Assembly: GCF_003469185.1 (NCBI RefSeq) | Contig: NZ_QSIL01000006.1 | Coordinates: 1-64,000, forward strand | Source of the DNA: Collinsella sp. AM34-10 | GTDB lineage: Bacteria > Actinomycetota > Coriobacteriia > Coriobacteriales > Coriobacteriaceae | DNA length: 64,000 nucleotides | Direction: 5' to 3' | Shown here: positions 24,626 to 33,958 of the stretch, one piece after another | Position numbering within the stretch: the stretch's first letter is position 1 | How the letters are laid out: every line of letters begins with the position of its first letter | The notes under the pieces: generated by a model | What the model was told of the DNA's origin: nothing | The model's input: the letters and a program-made list of their open reading frames with translations, nothing else | Database searches by the model: none | Translations under genes and position numbers: made by a program

Positions 24626-27600
24626 ATGGTCTCTCGTATCTACGTGGAGAAGAAACCCGGGTTCGACGTCGAGGCTCAGCAGCTCAAGGGCGAGCTGACC
24701 GAAATTCTCGGCATCAAGGGCATCGAGGCCCTGAGGATCATCAACCGCTACGACGTCGAGGGCATCGACGAGGAGCTTTTCCGCTCCTGCGTGCCGACCG
24801 TCTTTAGCGAGCCCCAGGTCGATGTGACCTACGACGAGCTCCCCGCAAGCGATGGCGCCGTCTTTGCCGTCGAATTCCTGCCTGGCCAGTTTGACCAGCG
24901 CGCCGACTCCGCCAGCGAGTGCGTGCAGCTCATCAGCCAGGGCGAGCGCCCCGCCGTGCGCTCCGCCAAGGTCTATATGATCTCGGGCGCTCTGGACGAA
25001 GCCGCCATCAAGGCCATCAAGCACTACGTGGTGAACCCCGTCGAGGCGCGCATCGCCTCGCTCGACTTGCCCGAGACGCTGTACATGGAGACCCCCGAGC
25101 CCCAGCCCGTCGAAGTGCTCGACGGCTTCCGCGAGCTCGATGAGGCCGGCCTTGCCGTCTTCATCGCCGATCGCGGTCTTGCTATGGACGAGGCGGACAT
25201 CGCCTTCTGCCAGCAGTACTTCCGCGATGAGAACCGCGACCCCACCATCACCGAGATCCGCGTGATCGACACCTACTGGTCCGACCACTGCCGCCACACC
25301 ACCTTCGGCACCGTCCTAGATGACGTGACGATCGACGACGCCGTGGTGCAGCAGGCCTTCGACCGCTACATGGAGATGCGCCACGAGCTCGGTCGCGACG
25401 CCAAGCCCGTCTGCCTCATGGACATGGGCACCATCGGCGCCAAGTACCTCAAGAAGACCGGCGTCATGACCGATGTCGACGAATCCGAGGAGATCAACGC
25501 CTGCACCGTCAAGGTGAAGGTCGATGTCGACGGCGAGGACCAGGACTGGCTGTTCCTCTTTAAGAACGAGACCCATAACCACCCGACCGAGATCGAGCCC
25601 TTCGGCGGTGCCGCCACCTGCGTGGGCGGCGCCATCCGCGACCCGCTCTCGGGCCGCAGCTATGTGTACCAGGCCATGCGTGTCACCGGCGCCGGCGACC
25701 CCACCGTCCCGGTTTCCGAGACGCTCGAGGGCAAGTTGCCGCAGCGCAAGCTCGTAACCACCGCTGCCGCCGGCTACTCCAGCTACGGCAACCAGATTGG
25801 CCTTGCCACCGGCCAGGTCAACGAGCTCTATCACCCCGGTTACGTGGCCAAGCGCATGGAGGTCGGCGCCGTCGTGGGCGCCACCCCGGCAAACCACGTT
25901 CGTCGCGAGTGCCCCGCCCCCACCGACAAGATCATCCTGCTGGGTGGCCGCACCGGCCGTGACGGCATCGGTGGCGCCACCGGCTCCTCCAAGACCCAGA
26001 ACACCGAGTCCATCGAGACCTCGGGTGCCGAAGTCCAGAAGGGCAACGCCCCGGTCGAGCGCAAACTGCAGCGTCTGTTCCGCCGCGGCGATGCCTGCCG
26101 TCTGATCAAGCGCTGCAACGACTTTGGCGCCGGCGGCGTCTCGGTCGCCGTGGGCGAGCTTGCCGACGGCCTGTATGTCGACCTTGATACCGTGACCAAG
26201 AAGTACGACGGCTTGGACGGCACCGAGCTCGCCATTTCCGAGTCCCAGGAGCGCATGGCCTGCGCCGTCGCCGACGGTGACGTCGAGGAGTTCATGGGCT
26301 ACGCCGCCGAGGAGAACCTGGAGGCAACCGTCATCGCCGAGGTTACCGCCGAGCCGCGCATGCGCATGGCCTGGAACGGCGTCGCCATCGTCGATCTGTC
26401 CCGCGAGTTCCTCAATTCCAACGGTGCGCCCAAGCACCAGGTCGCCCACGTCTGCGCCCGCAGCGTGTGGCAGCCCAGCTGGGCCGGCACCACGCTTGCC
26501 GAGCGCATGACCTCGCTCGTCACCGACCTTAACGTCGCCTCCAACAAGGGTCTTTCCGAGCGCTTTGACTCCACCATCGGCGCCGCGACCGTGCTCATGC
26601 CCTTTGGCGGCAAGACGCAGCTCACCCCAAGCTCGGCCATGGTCGCCAAGTTCCCCGTGGACGGCGAGACCACCACGGCGAGCGCTATGGCATGGGGCTT
26701 CAACCCCTATCTGATGGAGGCCGACCAGTTTGCGGGCGCCTACCTGTCCGTGGTCGAGTCCATCGCCAAGCTCGTGGCCGCCGGCTTTGAGCACAAGCGC
26801 GCCTATCTCTCCTTCCAGGAGTACTTTGAGCGTCTGCGCACCGAGGCCGAGCGTTGGGGCAAGCCCATGGCAGCCGTCCTGGGCGCCCTTATGGCCCAGG
26901 TCGACCTGGGTGCCGGCGCCATCGGCGGCAAGGATTCCATGAGTGGCTCGTTTGAAGACGAAGCCGGCGAGCTCAACGTTCCGCCGACCCTGATCAGCTT
27001 CGCTGTCGCCGTTGGCAAGGCGGACCGCGCTGTCTCCCCCGAGTTCAAGGGTCTCACGCATCGCGTCGTCCGTGTCGCCCCCGCCACCTATGGCGAGGAC
27101 TACCGCCCCGATGCCCAGCAGCTGCTCGCCGCATTTGACGCCGTCGAGGCGCTCACCGCCACCGGCGACGCCCTGGCCGTCTCCACGCCCGGCTACGGCT
27201 GCGGCGCCGAGAGCCTCTTTAAGATGTGCGTCGGTAACCAGATCGGTATCGAGCTTGCCGAGGATGTAGACGTGGAGAGCCTCTTCACCCCGCTTTACGG
27301 CAGCTTTATCGTCGAGCTCGCCGAGGATGCCGAGCTGCCCGAGATCGCCGACGGCGTTGTCGTCGAGCCCCTGGGCACCACCGTCGAGGGCTATGTCATC
27401 GACACCGGCTCCGAGGTCATCGAGCTCGCCGAGCTCCAGGAGGCCTGGGAGAGCGGCATCGAGGGCGTCTTTGCCTACCGCAGCGCCGGCGAGACTGCCA
27501 AGGTCGAGACCATCGACTTCCGTGCCAAGGATATCCACGTGTACAGCGGCGCCAAGATCGCCCGCCCGCGCGTGGTAATCCCCGTGTTCCCCGGCAACAA

Positions 27601-28372
27601 CTGCGAGTACGATAGCGCCCGCGCTTTCCGCGCCGCCGGCGCCGAGGCCGACACCTTCGTGATCAACAACCTCACGCCCGAGGCCGTCGCCGAAAGCACC
27701 CACGAGCTTGCCCGCCGCATCCGTGCAAGCCAGATCGTCATGATCCCCGGCGGCTTCTCGGGCGGCGACGAGCCCGATGGCTCCGCCAAGTTCATCACGG
27801 CGTTCTTCCGCGCTCCCGAGGTCACCGAGGCAGTCCGCGACCTGCTCAAGGCCCGCGACGGCCTGATGCTGGGCATCTGCAACGGCTTCCAGGCCCTGAT
27901 CAAGCTCGGTCTGGTGCCCTACGGCGACATCGTCGACGCCACGCCCGATGCGCCCACGCTGACGTTCAACACCATCGGTCGCCATCAGAGCCGTCTGGTG
28001 CGCACCCGCATCTCGTCCAACCTGTCCCCGTGGCTATCGCAGTGCAGCCTGGACGACCCCTACACCGTCGCCATCAGCCACGGCGAGGGCCGCTTTGTCG
28101 CCAGCGACGAGGTGCTCGCCCAGCTCATCGCCAACGGCCAGGTCGCCACGCAGTACGTGGGCGAGGACGGCAAGCCCAGCATGGACCTTTCCGTCAACCC
28201 CAACGGCTCCGCACTCGCCATCGAGGGCATCACGAGCCCCGACGGCCGCGTCCTGGGCAAGATGGGCCATGCCGAGCGTCGTGGCGACAACCTGTACCGC
28301 AACGTGCCCGAGCATGTCCCCGGCGATAAGTTCATGCCGATCTTTGAGAGCGGCGTGGCCTACTTCGCTTAA
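24626..28372 (+). CDS. purL: Phosphoribosylformylglycinamidine synthase, single-chain
   Basis: 1248 aa. Catalyses the glutamine-dependent conversion of FGAR to FGAM, the fourth step of purine synthesis. The enzyme is one large polypeptide with a C-terminal class I glutamine amidotransferase domain (VVIPVFPGNNCEYDSARAF, the nucleophile region LGICNGFQALIKLG and ISHGEGRF). The synthase part shows DTYWSDHCRHTTF, FLFKNETHNHPTEIEPFGGA and a duplicated AIRS-type fold. Length and layout fit the single-chain clade found in some anaerobes rather than the split PurS/Q/L set. The start at 24626 was chosen at MVSRIYVEKKPGF with AGGAA upstream. Confidence 0.96.
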   Translation: MVSRIYVEKKPGFDVEAQQLKGELTEILGIKGIEALRIINRYDVEGIDEELFRSCVPTVFSEPQVDVTYDELPASDGAVFAVEFLPGQFDQRADSASECVQLISQGERPAVRSAKVYMISGALDEAAIKAIKHYVVNPVEARIASLDLPETLYMETPEPQPVEVLDGFRELDEAGLAVFIADRGLAMDEADIAFCQQYFRDENRDPTITEIRVIDTYWSDHCRHTTFGTVLDDVTIDDAVVQQAFDRYMEMRHELGRDAKPVCLMDMGTIGAKYLKKTGVMTDVDESEEINACTVKVKVDVDGEDQDWLFLFKNETHNHPTEIEPFGGAATCVGGAIRDPLSGRSYVYQAMRVTGAGDPTVPVSETLEGKLPQRKLVTTAAAGYSSYGNQIGLATGQVNELYHPGYVAKRMEVGAVVGATPANHVRRECPAPTDKIILLGGRTGRDGIGGATGSSKTQNTESIETSGAEVQKGNAPVERKLQRLFRRGDACRLIKRCNDFGAGGVSVAVGELADGLYVDLDTVTKKYDGLDGTELAISESQERMACAVADGDVEEFMGYAAEENLEATVIAEVTAEPRMRMAWNGVAIVDLSREFLNSNGAPKHQVAHVCARSVWQPSWAGTTLAERMTSLVTDLNVASNKGLSERFDSTIGAATVLMPFGGKTQLTPSSAMVAKFPVDGETTTASAMAWGFNPYLMEADQFAGAYLSVVESIAKLVAAGFEHKRAYLSFQEYFERLRTEAERWGKPMAAVLGALMAQVDLGAGAIGGKDSMSGSFEDEAGELNVPPTLISFAVAVGKADRAVSPEFKGLTHRVVRVAPATYGEDYRPDAQQLLAAFDAVEALTATGDALAVSTPGYGCGAESLFKMCVGNQIGIELAEDVDVESLFTPLYGSFIVELAEDAELPEIADGVVVEPLGTTVEGYVIDTGSEVIELAELQEAWESGIEGVFAYRSAGETAKVETIDFRAKDIHVYSGAKIARPRVVIPVFPGNNCEYDSARAFRAAGAEADTFVINNLTPEAVAESTHELARRIRASQIVMIPGGFSGGDEPDGSAKFITAFFRAPEVTEAVRDLLKARDGLMLGICNGFQALIKLGLVPYGDIVDATPDAPTLTFNTIGRHQSRLVRTRISSNLSPWLSQCSLDDPYTVAISHGEGRFVASDEVLAQLIANGQVATQYVGEDGKPSMDLSVNPNGSALAIEGITSPDGRVLGKMGHAERRGDNLYRNVPEHVPGDKFMPIFESGVAYFA

Positions 28373-28409
28373 TGCGTCCCATCGGGTACAATCCCCTCGG
28401 GTAACAACA

Positions 28410-28445
28410 CCCGCCACCGGCACACCCGGTGGCGGGTTCTTTTTT
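28410..28445 (+). terminator. Terminator of purL
   Basis: CCCGCCACCGG (28410-28420) pairs with CCGGTGGCGGG (28426-28436) and is followed by TTCTTTTTT. Confidence 0.9.
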
Positions 28446-28470
28446 GCTTCGCGCATACAGGAAGGACATC

Positions 28471-29406
28471 ATGGAAAGCCGCAAGCCGTATCTCGCCACC
28501 CTACCCGGGCTCATCCTGGGCTGCCTCGTCTGCTGTGCGCTCTGGGGGTCGGCTTTCCCCTGCATCAAGATCGGTTACGGGCTCTTTGGCATCCCCGCGC
28601 ACGATAGCGCCTCACAGCTGCTCTTTGCGGGCTTGCGCTTCACGCTTGCCGGCGCCCTGGTTATCGTTGGGATGAGTGCGGCCCAACGCCGCCCCCTCAT
28701 TCCGCAGGCTCGTGACATCAAGCCCATCTTTGTCTTGTCACTCTTCCAGACTATCGGGCAGTACTTCTTTTTCTACCTAGGACTCTCGCGCGCCAGCGCC
28801 ATGTCGAGTTCCATCATCGAGGCCAGCGCCAACTTCCTCGCAATTCTCTTTGCCGCCTTGGCATTTCACACCGAGAGGCTCAATACGCCCAAGGTGCTTG
28901 GCTGTGTGCTGGGCTTTGCAGGCGTCGCGCTCGTCAACCTTTCGGGCGCGGATGGCACCTTTGGCTTTACGCTCGACGGCGAGGGATTTATCTTGGCTTC
29001 CACTGTTGCGGGCGCCCTGTCGACCTGCCTCATTGGCATCTTCTCGCGCGAGCATGACGGCGTCTTGCTCGCCGGCTGGCAGTTTTTAGTCGGTGGCGTG
29101 GTCCTTACCGCAATCGGGTTTTTGATGGGCGGCACGTTTTCCCCCACCGAAATCGCCCCCGCCATCGCGCTCATCATTTATATGGCGCTCATTTCCGCCG
29201 TCGCGTACTCGCTGTGGTCCCGCCTGCTCGCCGTCAACCCCGTCAGCCGCGTTTCGGTCTTTGGCTTTATGAACCCGGTCTTTGGCGTGCTGTTGAGCGC
29301 ACTGCTGCTCGGCGAGGGCGCTGGCACGAGCCCCGTTACCGTACTTGTTGCCCTGCTGTTGGTCTGCGGCGGCATCATCATCGTCAACAAACCCAAAAAA
29401 GCCTAG
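28471..29406 (+). CDS. EamA-family (DMT) transporter
   Basis: 311 aa with ten predicted membrane helices in two repeated EamA halves. The first begins GCLVCCALWGSAFPCIKIGY; the second has YMALISAVAYSLWSRLLAV and GFMNPVFGVLLSALLLGEG. Members export metabolites, often amino acids or nucleosides; the cargo here is unknown. The start at 28471 follows AGGAAGGACATC. A terminator with a seven-T run lies at 29474-29508. Confidence 0.87.
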   Translation: MESRKPYLATLPGLILGCLVCCALWGSAFPCIKIGYGLFGIPAHDSASQLLFAGLRFTLAGALVIVGMSAAQRRPLIPQARDIKPIFVLSLFQTIGQYFFFYLGLSRASAMSSSIIEASANFLAILFAALAFHTERLNTPKVLGCVLGFAGVALVNLSGADGTFGFTLDGEGFILASTVAGALSTCLIGIFSREHDGVLLAGWQFLVGGVVLTAIGFLMGGTFSPTEIAPAIALIIYMALISAVAYSLWSRLLAVNPVSRVSVFGFMNPVFGVLLSALLLGEGAGTSPVTVLVALLLVCGGIIIVNKPKKA

Positions 29407-29425
29407 CGAACCGCCCTTATTTAGT

Positions 29426-29447
29426 AGAGGAGATTCACATGCTTTAG
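29426..29447 (+). other. Orphan RBS with a two-codon reading frame
   Basis: AGAGGAG (29426-29432), a 6-nt gap, then ATG CTT TAG (29439-29447). The Shine-Dalgarno spacing is ideal, yet the frame stops after two codons. It could be the scar of a deleted gene or a minimal leader; nothing downstream is translated from it. Confidence 0.3.
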
Positions 29448-29473
29448 CTTAATGGAGTACATCGGTGAGCTGA

Positions 29474-29508
29474 GGGCCGCAACGCACGCCAGCGTTCGCC
29501 CTTTTTTT
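29474..29508 (+). terminator. Terminator downstream of the EamA gene
   Basis: GGGC (29474-29477) with GCCC (29498-29501) and AACGC (29481-29485) with GCGTT (29492-29496) form an interrupted stem followed by seven T residues. Confidence 0.7.
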
Positions 29509-30651
29509 CTAGCGTATCTGGACGCCGGCTTTCTTCTTCTCGCGCTTTACGCGGTAAAGCTCCGCGTCGGCAGCGCGAAGCAAGTCTTGCCAGGTATCGA
29601 CGCCATCACCAACCCGTGCGTAGCCGATGGACATCCGCAACAGATACGGGACCTCGGCGCGCGCGAGCTCGTCGCTGATTGCCGCGCACAGACACATGAT
29701 GTCCTGCTCCGCCGTCGCCTTTTGAAGCACCACAAACTCATCGCCGCCATAACGTGCGATAAAGCCACCAGACGCCGAGCAGACCTCTTTGAGCGTAGCA
29801 GATATGACCTGGAGGGCATGATCGCCCTCAACATGTCCATACCGGTCGTTAATCTGCTTAAAGCCGTCAGCGTCCATCATAAGCAGATATACATCTTCGG
29901 CCTGATCCACATTTGAAAAGAGCGACAGCATATAGGTCTCAAAACGGTTGCGATTGTTGAGGCCAGTCAACGGGTCGGTCGAGATCAGCTGCTCCTGGTA
30001 GATGATGTAGAGCAGCAGGATGCTCAGCGTTATACCGACACAAAGGCCCGGTACCGAAAACAAAACCTGGAAGGTACCGCCCACCAGAGCGGGAACCGCA
30101 AAAAAGGCGAGGGTGCGATAAATGGCCTTCTTTTGCAGACTTTCGACTTTTCGAGTCTGAATAAAGGCATGCAAAGACGTATATATGATGTAGCAGTAGC
30201 TAACGATAGGCTGAATCATATAAAGCGCTCCGCGACGATATACGCCCTGTGCATCGATATAGAACATAGTGTGCGTCCAGTAGCTGGTAAATGCCAGCAC
30301 GACCACCAATACGGTTGGCAACGTCACGAGCGCCACCCTATAGCGCGCGGTCAAAAGGCGTGAGCCCTGCACTGTCTCGGAATAGAAAAACCAAATGAGG
30401 CACGCGATGGCGAACAGCGAAAACGAGACCGCGTTGGAAATCCAGTTGGCCGTGATGCCTACAGGAGTGCTCACGCCGTCCGAGAGCGTCCAGATCATAT
30501 CGAAGAAAATGTAGGCTGCAGACGTGTAGCCCAGCATGCTAAACAGAAGCTGCTGGGTGCTCGAGAACAAGGAGCGGCGGCTTCGTGCGGCAAGCCCGAT
30601 AAGAACAATCATGCATAGCAGGAATATCTCAATTTTGAGTGCCTTAACCAC
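29509..30651 (-). CDS. Membrane-bound GGDEF diguanylate cyclase
   Basis: About 380 aa. The N-terminal 215 residues hold six to seven hydrophobic helices, a membrane sensor without a named domain I recognise. The C-terminal 165 residues are a GGDEF domain with DPLTGLNNRNRFETYM, MMDADGFKQINDRYGHVEGD and an intact RYGGDEF active site, so it should make cyclic di-GMP. The RxxD inhibitory site normally just before GGDEF is absent, so feedback inhibition may be missing. Start uncertain: a GTG at 30651 has GGATGG upstream; a TTG at 30669 is possible. Single gene, convergent with EamA. Confidence 0.9.
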   Translation of the reverse strand: MVKALKIEIFLLCMIVLIGLAARSRRSLFSSTQQLLFSMLGYTSAAYIFFDMIWTLSDGVSTPVGITANWISNAVSFSLFAIACLIWFFYSETVQGSRLLTARYRVALVTLPTVLVVVLAFTSYWTHTMFYIDAQGVYRRGALYMIQPIVSYCYIIYTSLHAFIQTRKVESLQKKAIYRTLAFFAVPALVGGTFQVLFSVPGLCVGITLSILLLYIIYQEQLISTDPLTGLNNRNRFETYMLSLFSNVDQAEDVYLLMMDADGFKQINDRYGHVEGDHALQVISATLKEVCSASGGFIARYGGDEFVVLQKATAEQDIMCLCAAISDELARAEVPYLLRMSIGYARVGDGVDTWQDLLRAADAELYRVKREKKKAGVQIR

Positions 30652-30749
30652 TAGACGCCATCCATTCAATATTCAAGTGGTCAGAATCGCCCGATTCTGG
30701 TCTGGGCAACAAACACCCCCTACCCGCAGGGGTAAGGGGAATCATAGCA

Positions 30750-30793
30750 GAGCGCCCGAACGTCACTGCAAAACAGTCATCGTTCGGGCGCTC
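30750..30793 (-). terminator. 13-bp hairpin after kdgT
   Basis: GAGCGCCCGAACG (30750-30762) pairs perfectly with CGTTCGGGCGCTC (30781-30793), with an inner ACTG/CAGT pair. No T-run follows on either strand, but the position past the kdgT stop fits a termination or 3'-protection structure. Confidence 0.5.
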
Positions 30794-30838
30794 AAACGGC
30801 GCGAATTGCACTCCGGCATCATTGATGGGTAGCGATTG

Positions 30839-31861
30839 CTATTCGCCATCGATGTCGGTCGCGACGGCCTCCTCGATGGCCTCGACACCGGCAGGCGACA
30901 GATCCTCCTTGCCCTGGCAAAACTTCTTGTCGACCCAGCCGGTCAGAATCGGGGCCATGATTGCCGTGATGATGACGGCGGTGGCGATCTGCGCATACGC
31001 GGTGGGCGCAAGCTCGGCATAGCGCGGAGCGACCTCGGCGAGGGCGACCGGCGTGGTCATAGCCGTGCCGGCGATAGTGGAGCAGGCAACGGCCGCCTTG
31101 CCGTTACCACCGCACAGGCGCTCGAAGGCAAAGGTAATGGGACCGACGATAAAGAGCGTGATGAGGCCCAGCAGGATGCCCGAAATGCCGCCGGTGATAA
31201 AGCTCGAAAGACTCATGGACGCACCGAGCTGAAAACCGATAACGGCAATCGCAGGATTGGCGCCGGGAACCAGCAGGTTCTTGATGAACGGGAACAAGTT
31301 GCCCAGAACCATGCCGATAACAAGCGGCAGGATGGATCCGATGATGGTGCCGACGGGGATGTTGGCGAGACCCGAGACACCGAGGATGATCATCGTGACG
31401 GCGGGGCCGGCCGTAAAGAACAGGATACCGACGGCGCCTTGCTCGGACTCGTCGCCGAACTCGCCCATGATGCCGGTGTAGAGCGCCATGTTGCAAAACG
31501 TAATGCCGCCGATGATAGACACGGAGCTCAGACCTAGGAAGTTGTCGTTAAAGAAATATGCCACACCCAAGCCAAGGGCAGCCGCAACAACAAGCTTAGG
31601 AATCAGCACAACGATGCCGGTCTTGATGGCGCCCGGCGTGGACTTAAAGCTGATGCCGGCACCCACAAACAGCAGGATCGCGGCAACGATGGTGTTGGAA
31701 CCACCGCGGCAGGCGGCGGTAAAGAAGCCGCCGATCTCAAAGACCTGCGGGCAGAAGGTATTGAGCAAAAGGCCAACGATCATCGGGTAGATCATGATGT
31801 CACCCGGGATACGCGGGACTTTGAATTTCTTTTGCTCGTTGGCGGTCGCTTCCTGTGCCAT
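30839..31861 (-). CDS. kdgT: 2-keto-3-deoxygluconate permease family protein
   Basis: 340 aa, about ten membrane helices. The protein matches the KdgT family: VPRIPGDIMIYPMIVGLLLN at the N-terminus, FFTAACRGGSNTIVAAILLF, GGITFCNMALYTGIMGEFGD and the C-terminal ITAIMAPILTGWVDKKF. KdgT proteins import 2-keto-3-deoxygluconate, a pectin and uronate breakdown product, by proton symport. No KDG kinase or aldolase is in the window, so the substrate is a family inference. I chose the start at 31861 (MAQEATAN), with GGGGGTTTC upstream. Confidence 0.88.
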   Translation of the reverse strand: MAQEATANEQKKFKVPRIPGDIMIYPMIVGLLLNTFCPQVFEIGGFFTAACRGGSNTIVAAILLFVGAGISFKSTPGAIKTGIVVLIPKLVVAAALGLGVAYFFNDNFLGLSSVSIIGGITFCNMALYTGIMGEFGDESEQGAVGILFFTAGPAVTMIILGVSGLANIPVGTIIGSILPLVIGMVLGNLFPFIKNLLVPGANPAIAVIGFQLGASMSLSSFITGGISGILLGLITLFIVGPITFAFERLCGGNGKAAVACSTIAGTAMTTPVALAEVAPRYAELAPTAYAQIATAVIITAIMAPILTGWVDKKFCQGKEDLSPAGVEAIEEAVATDIDGE

Positions 31862-32002
31862 GAAACCCCCATTTCCGCTGACGCAGAACAAAAGCCCACG
31901 TCATACTTTGCTACAGTAAAGTTTGACCATGGTACCAGAAGAAGCAGACCGGCTCGGTGAGAAATTCGATACGTGTGCCGGGACGCTAAACGTGCTCCGC
32001 TC

Positions 32003-32326
32003 TTATATGAAGCTTAAAACGATATAGAACACGATGCCCGAGACGCAGCACCACAACATCGACTTTGTCTTGATTGCCACCGCCACGACGCCGGCGGCCG
32101 CAATCCAGGGAATCAAGCCCTGCCACAAGCCGGCGTCGAAAGCGCCAGGGCTTATCAAATCGTTGGCGACCAGCGCCGCAAAGGCGGCAGGCGGAATATA
32201 ACCCAAGGCCTCGGTAACGCGGGGCGACAGCGTTCTCCCGCGCAAGGCAAACGCCGGGGCAATGCGGAAAAACGCGATGGCCGCCCATGACGACAGCCAT
32301 AGAACCAGAAACTCATTAACGGGCAT
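32003..32326 (-). CDS. azlD: AzlD-type branched-chain amino acid export subunit
   Basis: 107 aa with four hydrophobic helices. AzlD proteins form two-component exporters with AzlC. The family stretches here are FFRIAPAFALRGRTLSPRV and LGYIPPAAFAALVANDL. The start at 32326 overlaps the azlC stop by 11 bp, giving translational coupling in the order azlC-azlD. Confidence 0.87.
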   Translation of the reverse strand: MPVNEFLVLWLSSWAAIAFFRIAPAFALRGRTLSPRVTEALGYIPPAAFAALVANDLISPGAFDAGLWQGLIPWIAAAGVVAVAIKTKSMLWCCVSGIVFYIVLSFI

Positions 32327-33008
32327 CGCGAGCGCCCCTTCCCTCGGCGAGGACATCGCACGCGAGTGCCGTGACAACGCCGACGAGCACACTTGCCGGC
32401 ACGGCGATATTCGTCCACCCCAAGAACTTGCATATGGCGACGGACACCGCAGCCAAACCGGCAGCTACGACATTGCCGCGCGACAGTCGCTGCGAAAAGA
32501 GTAGGCAGATAAAGAGCGATGTGCAGACAAAACCCGCAATAGCGGTGGGAACATCAACAGCGGCGCCGACGATGGCGCCCGTCGTACACGAAACGCCCCA
32601 TGTTGCGATGAGGATCACGTTGAGCACAAAGGACTCGAGCGGACCCCAATCCTCCCCTTTAACCAACTTGGCAAGCGAAATGCCGTATGCCTCCTCGGTA
32701 AGTGTCGCGGCAACAGCCAGCGTCTGACGCTTCGAAGCACCCCTCAAATGCGGTGCGATCGATGCCGAGTAAAGCGCAAAGCGCGAGGAGATTGCGGCCA
32801 CACTTGCGACAATCGATGCCGCAGGCACACCTGCCAGCCACAGGTTGCAGACCATAAACTGCCCGCTGCCCGTCACGAACGTGCTGCTCAGGGCAAAAAC
32901 CATCCAGGGTTCCATTCCCGTCTGCGCCATAATCATTCCGCACGGCGCGGCTATCGCAACATAGGTAAGCATCACCGGCCAGACGGTTTTAACGATTTTG
33001 AGCACCAT
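32316..33008 (-). CDS. azlC: AzlC-type branched-chain amino acid export subunit
   Basis: 230 aa with about seven hydrophobic segments. Family marks: AAPCGMIMAQTGMEPWMVF, FVTGSGQFMV and SRFALYSASIAPHLR. With AzlD it probably exports branched-chain amino acids or analogues, the reverse of the liv importer elsewhere in the window. The start at 33008 follows GAGGAACGTT; a longer in-frame start is less likely. Confidence 0.88.
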   Translation of the reverse strand: MVLKIVKTVWPVMLTYVAIAAPCGMIMAQTGMEPWMVFALSSTFVTGSGQFMVCNLWLAGVPAASIVASVAAISSRFALYSASIAPHLRGASKRQTLAVAATLTEEAYGISLAKLVKGEDWGPLESFVLNVILIATWGVSCTTGAIVGAAVDVPTAIAGFVCTSLFICLLFSQRLSRGNVVAAGLAAVSVAICKFLGWTNIAVPASVLVGVVTALACDVLAEGRGARDAR

Positions 33009-33145
33009 AACGTTCCTCGTCCCGACAAGATTTCCGAGCCGCATTCAACGACGCGGCAGAACCATCGCCCGATGGCAACCGAGTTCACCTACAATTGCCA
33101 CCGGATCGAAAGACACAGAAAGACACAACTTTTTAGGAAGTCATT

Positions 33146-33958
33146 ATGACAGCTATCGATCGAACGCGGGCTGCCGCGGCCTTCAAAACCTACACCGATG
33201 CCTACGATGCCGCCAATCCGCGTATCGCGCTCAAAATCGAGCATACGTACCACGTTGCCGAGGCATGCGATGCCGTGGCACGCGAACAGGGCTGGTCACC
33301 TCAGGACATTGACCTAGCGTGGCTTTGCGGCCTGCTGCACGATATGGGTCGCTTTGAGCAGCTGCGACGCTGGGACACGTTTAAGGATGCCGAGAGCATG
33401 AGCCATGCGGCGTTGGGCGTCGAGGTTCTCTTTGGCGAAAACCCTGCAGACGCGCCCGCGACAACAAGTATCCGCGACTTTATCGACGATCCGGTAGAAG
33501 ACGAGTTGATTCGCGCAAGCATTGCCTATCACAGCGATTTCCGTCTACCCGCGCAGCTCGACGAGCGCACGCGGCGCTTCTGCGATATTGTGCGCGATGG
33601 CGACAAGGTCGACATTATGCGCACCATCGCCGACAGCACCGTCGACACCATCCTCAAAGTGGATGAGGACGTGTTTCTTGCCAGCCACTTCTCGGCACCG
33701 ACGCTGGCTGCCTTTGACGAGCACCGCTGCGTCACGCGCGATGAGCGCGATGAGCCCGCGGACTACTTGGTGGGGCTTATCTGCTTTATGTTTGAGCTCG
33801 TCTATCCGGCAAGCCGCGCGCTGACGCGCAAGCAGGGCGATATCTACCGCCTGCTCGACGCACCTTTTGGTATCGTGCGGCCCTTTACCGACCCCGCCAC
33901 GCAAGCGACCTGGGAACGCCTAAAGAAAGAGATGCGAGTCTGGCTGGCCAGCGCCTAG
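33146..33958 (+). CDS. HD-domain phosphohydrolase
   Basis: 270 aa. HD metal motif: IEHTYHVAEAC (first His), LCGLLHDMGRFEQ (the HD pair), AYHSDF and DGDKVDIMRT (final Asp). The fold is typical of nucleotide or phosphate-ester hydrolases; the substrate is unknown. SD TAGGAAG. The stop overlaps the end of the convergent etfA gene by 4 bp. Confidence 0.86.
   Translation: MTAIDRTRAAAAFKTYTDAYDAANPRIALKIEHTYHVAEACDAVAREQGWSPQDIDLAWLCGLLHDMGRFEQLRRWDTFKDAESMSHAALGVEVLFGENPADAPATTSIRDFIDDPVEDELIRASIAYHSDFRLPAQLDERTRRFCDIVRDGDKVDIMRTIADSTVDTILKVDEDVFLASHFSAPTLAAFDEHRCVTRDERDEPADYLVGLICFMFELVYPASRALTRKQGDIYRLLDAPFGIVRPFTDPATQATWERLKKEMRVWLASA

Noticed and set aside
22669..24807. 712-codon plus-strand frame over the antiporter
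   Set aside because: Opposite a clear CPA2 antiporter and without any recognisable domain or ribosome binding site.
25316..27985. 889-codon open frame antisense to purL
   Set aside because: G+C-rich third positions of purL create long open antisense frames; its translation is Gly/Ala/Asp/Leu-rich with no domain, and purL is fully conserved on the other strand.
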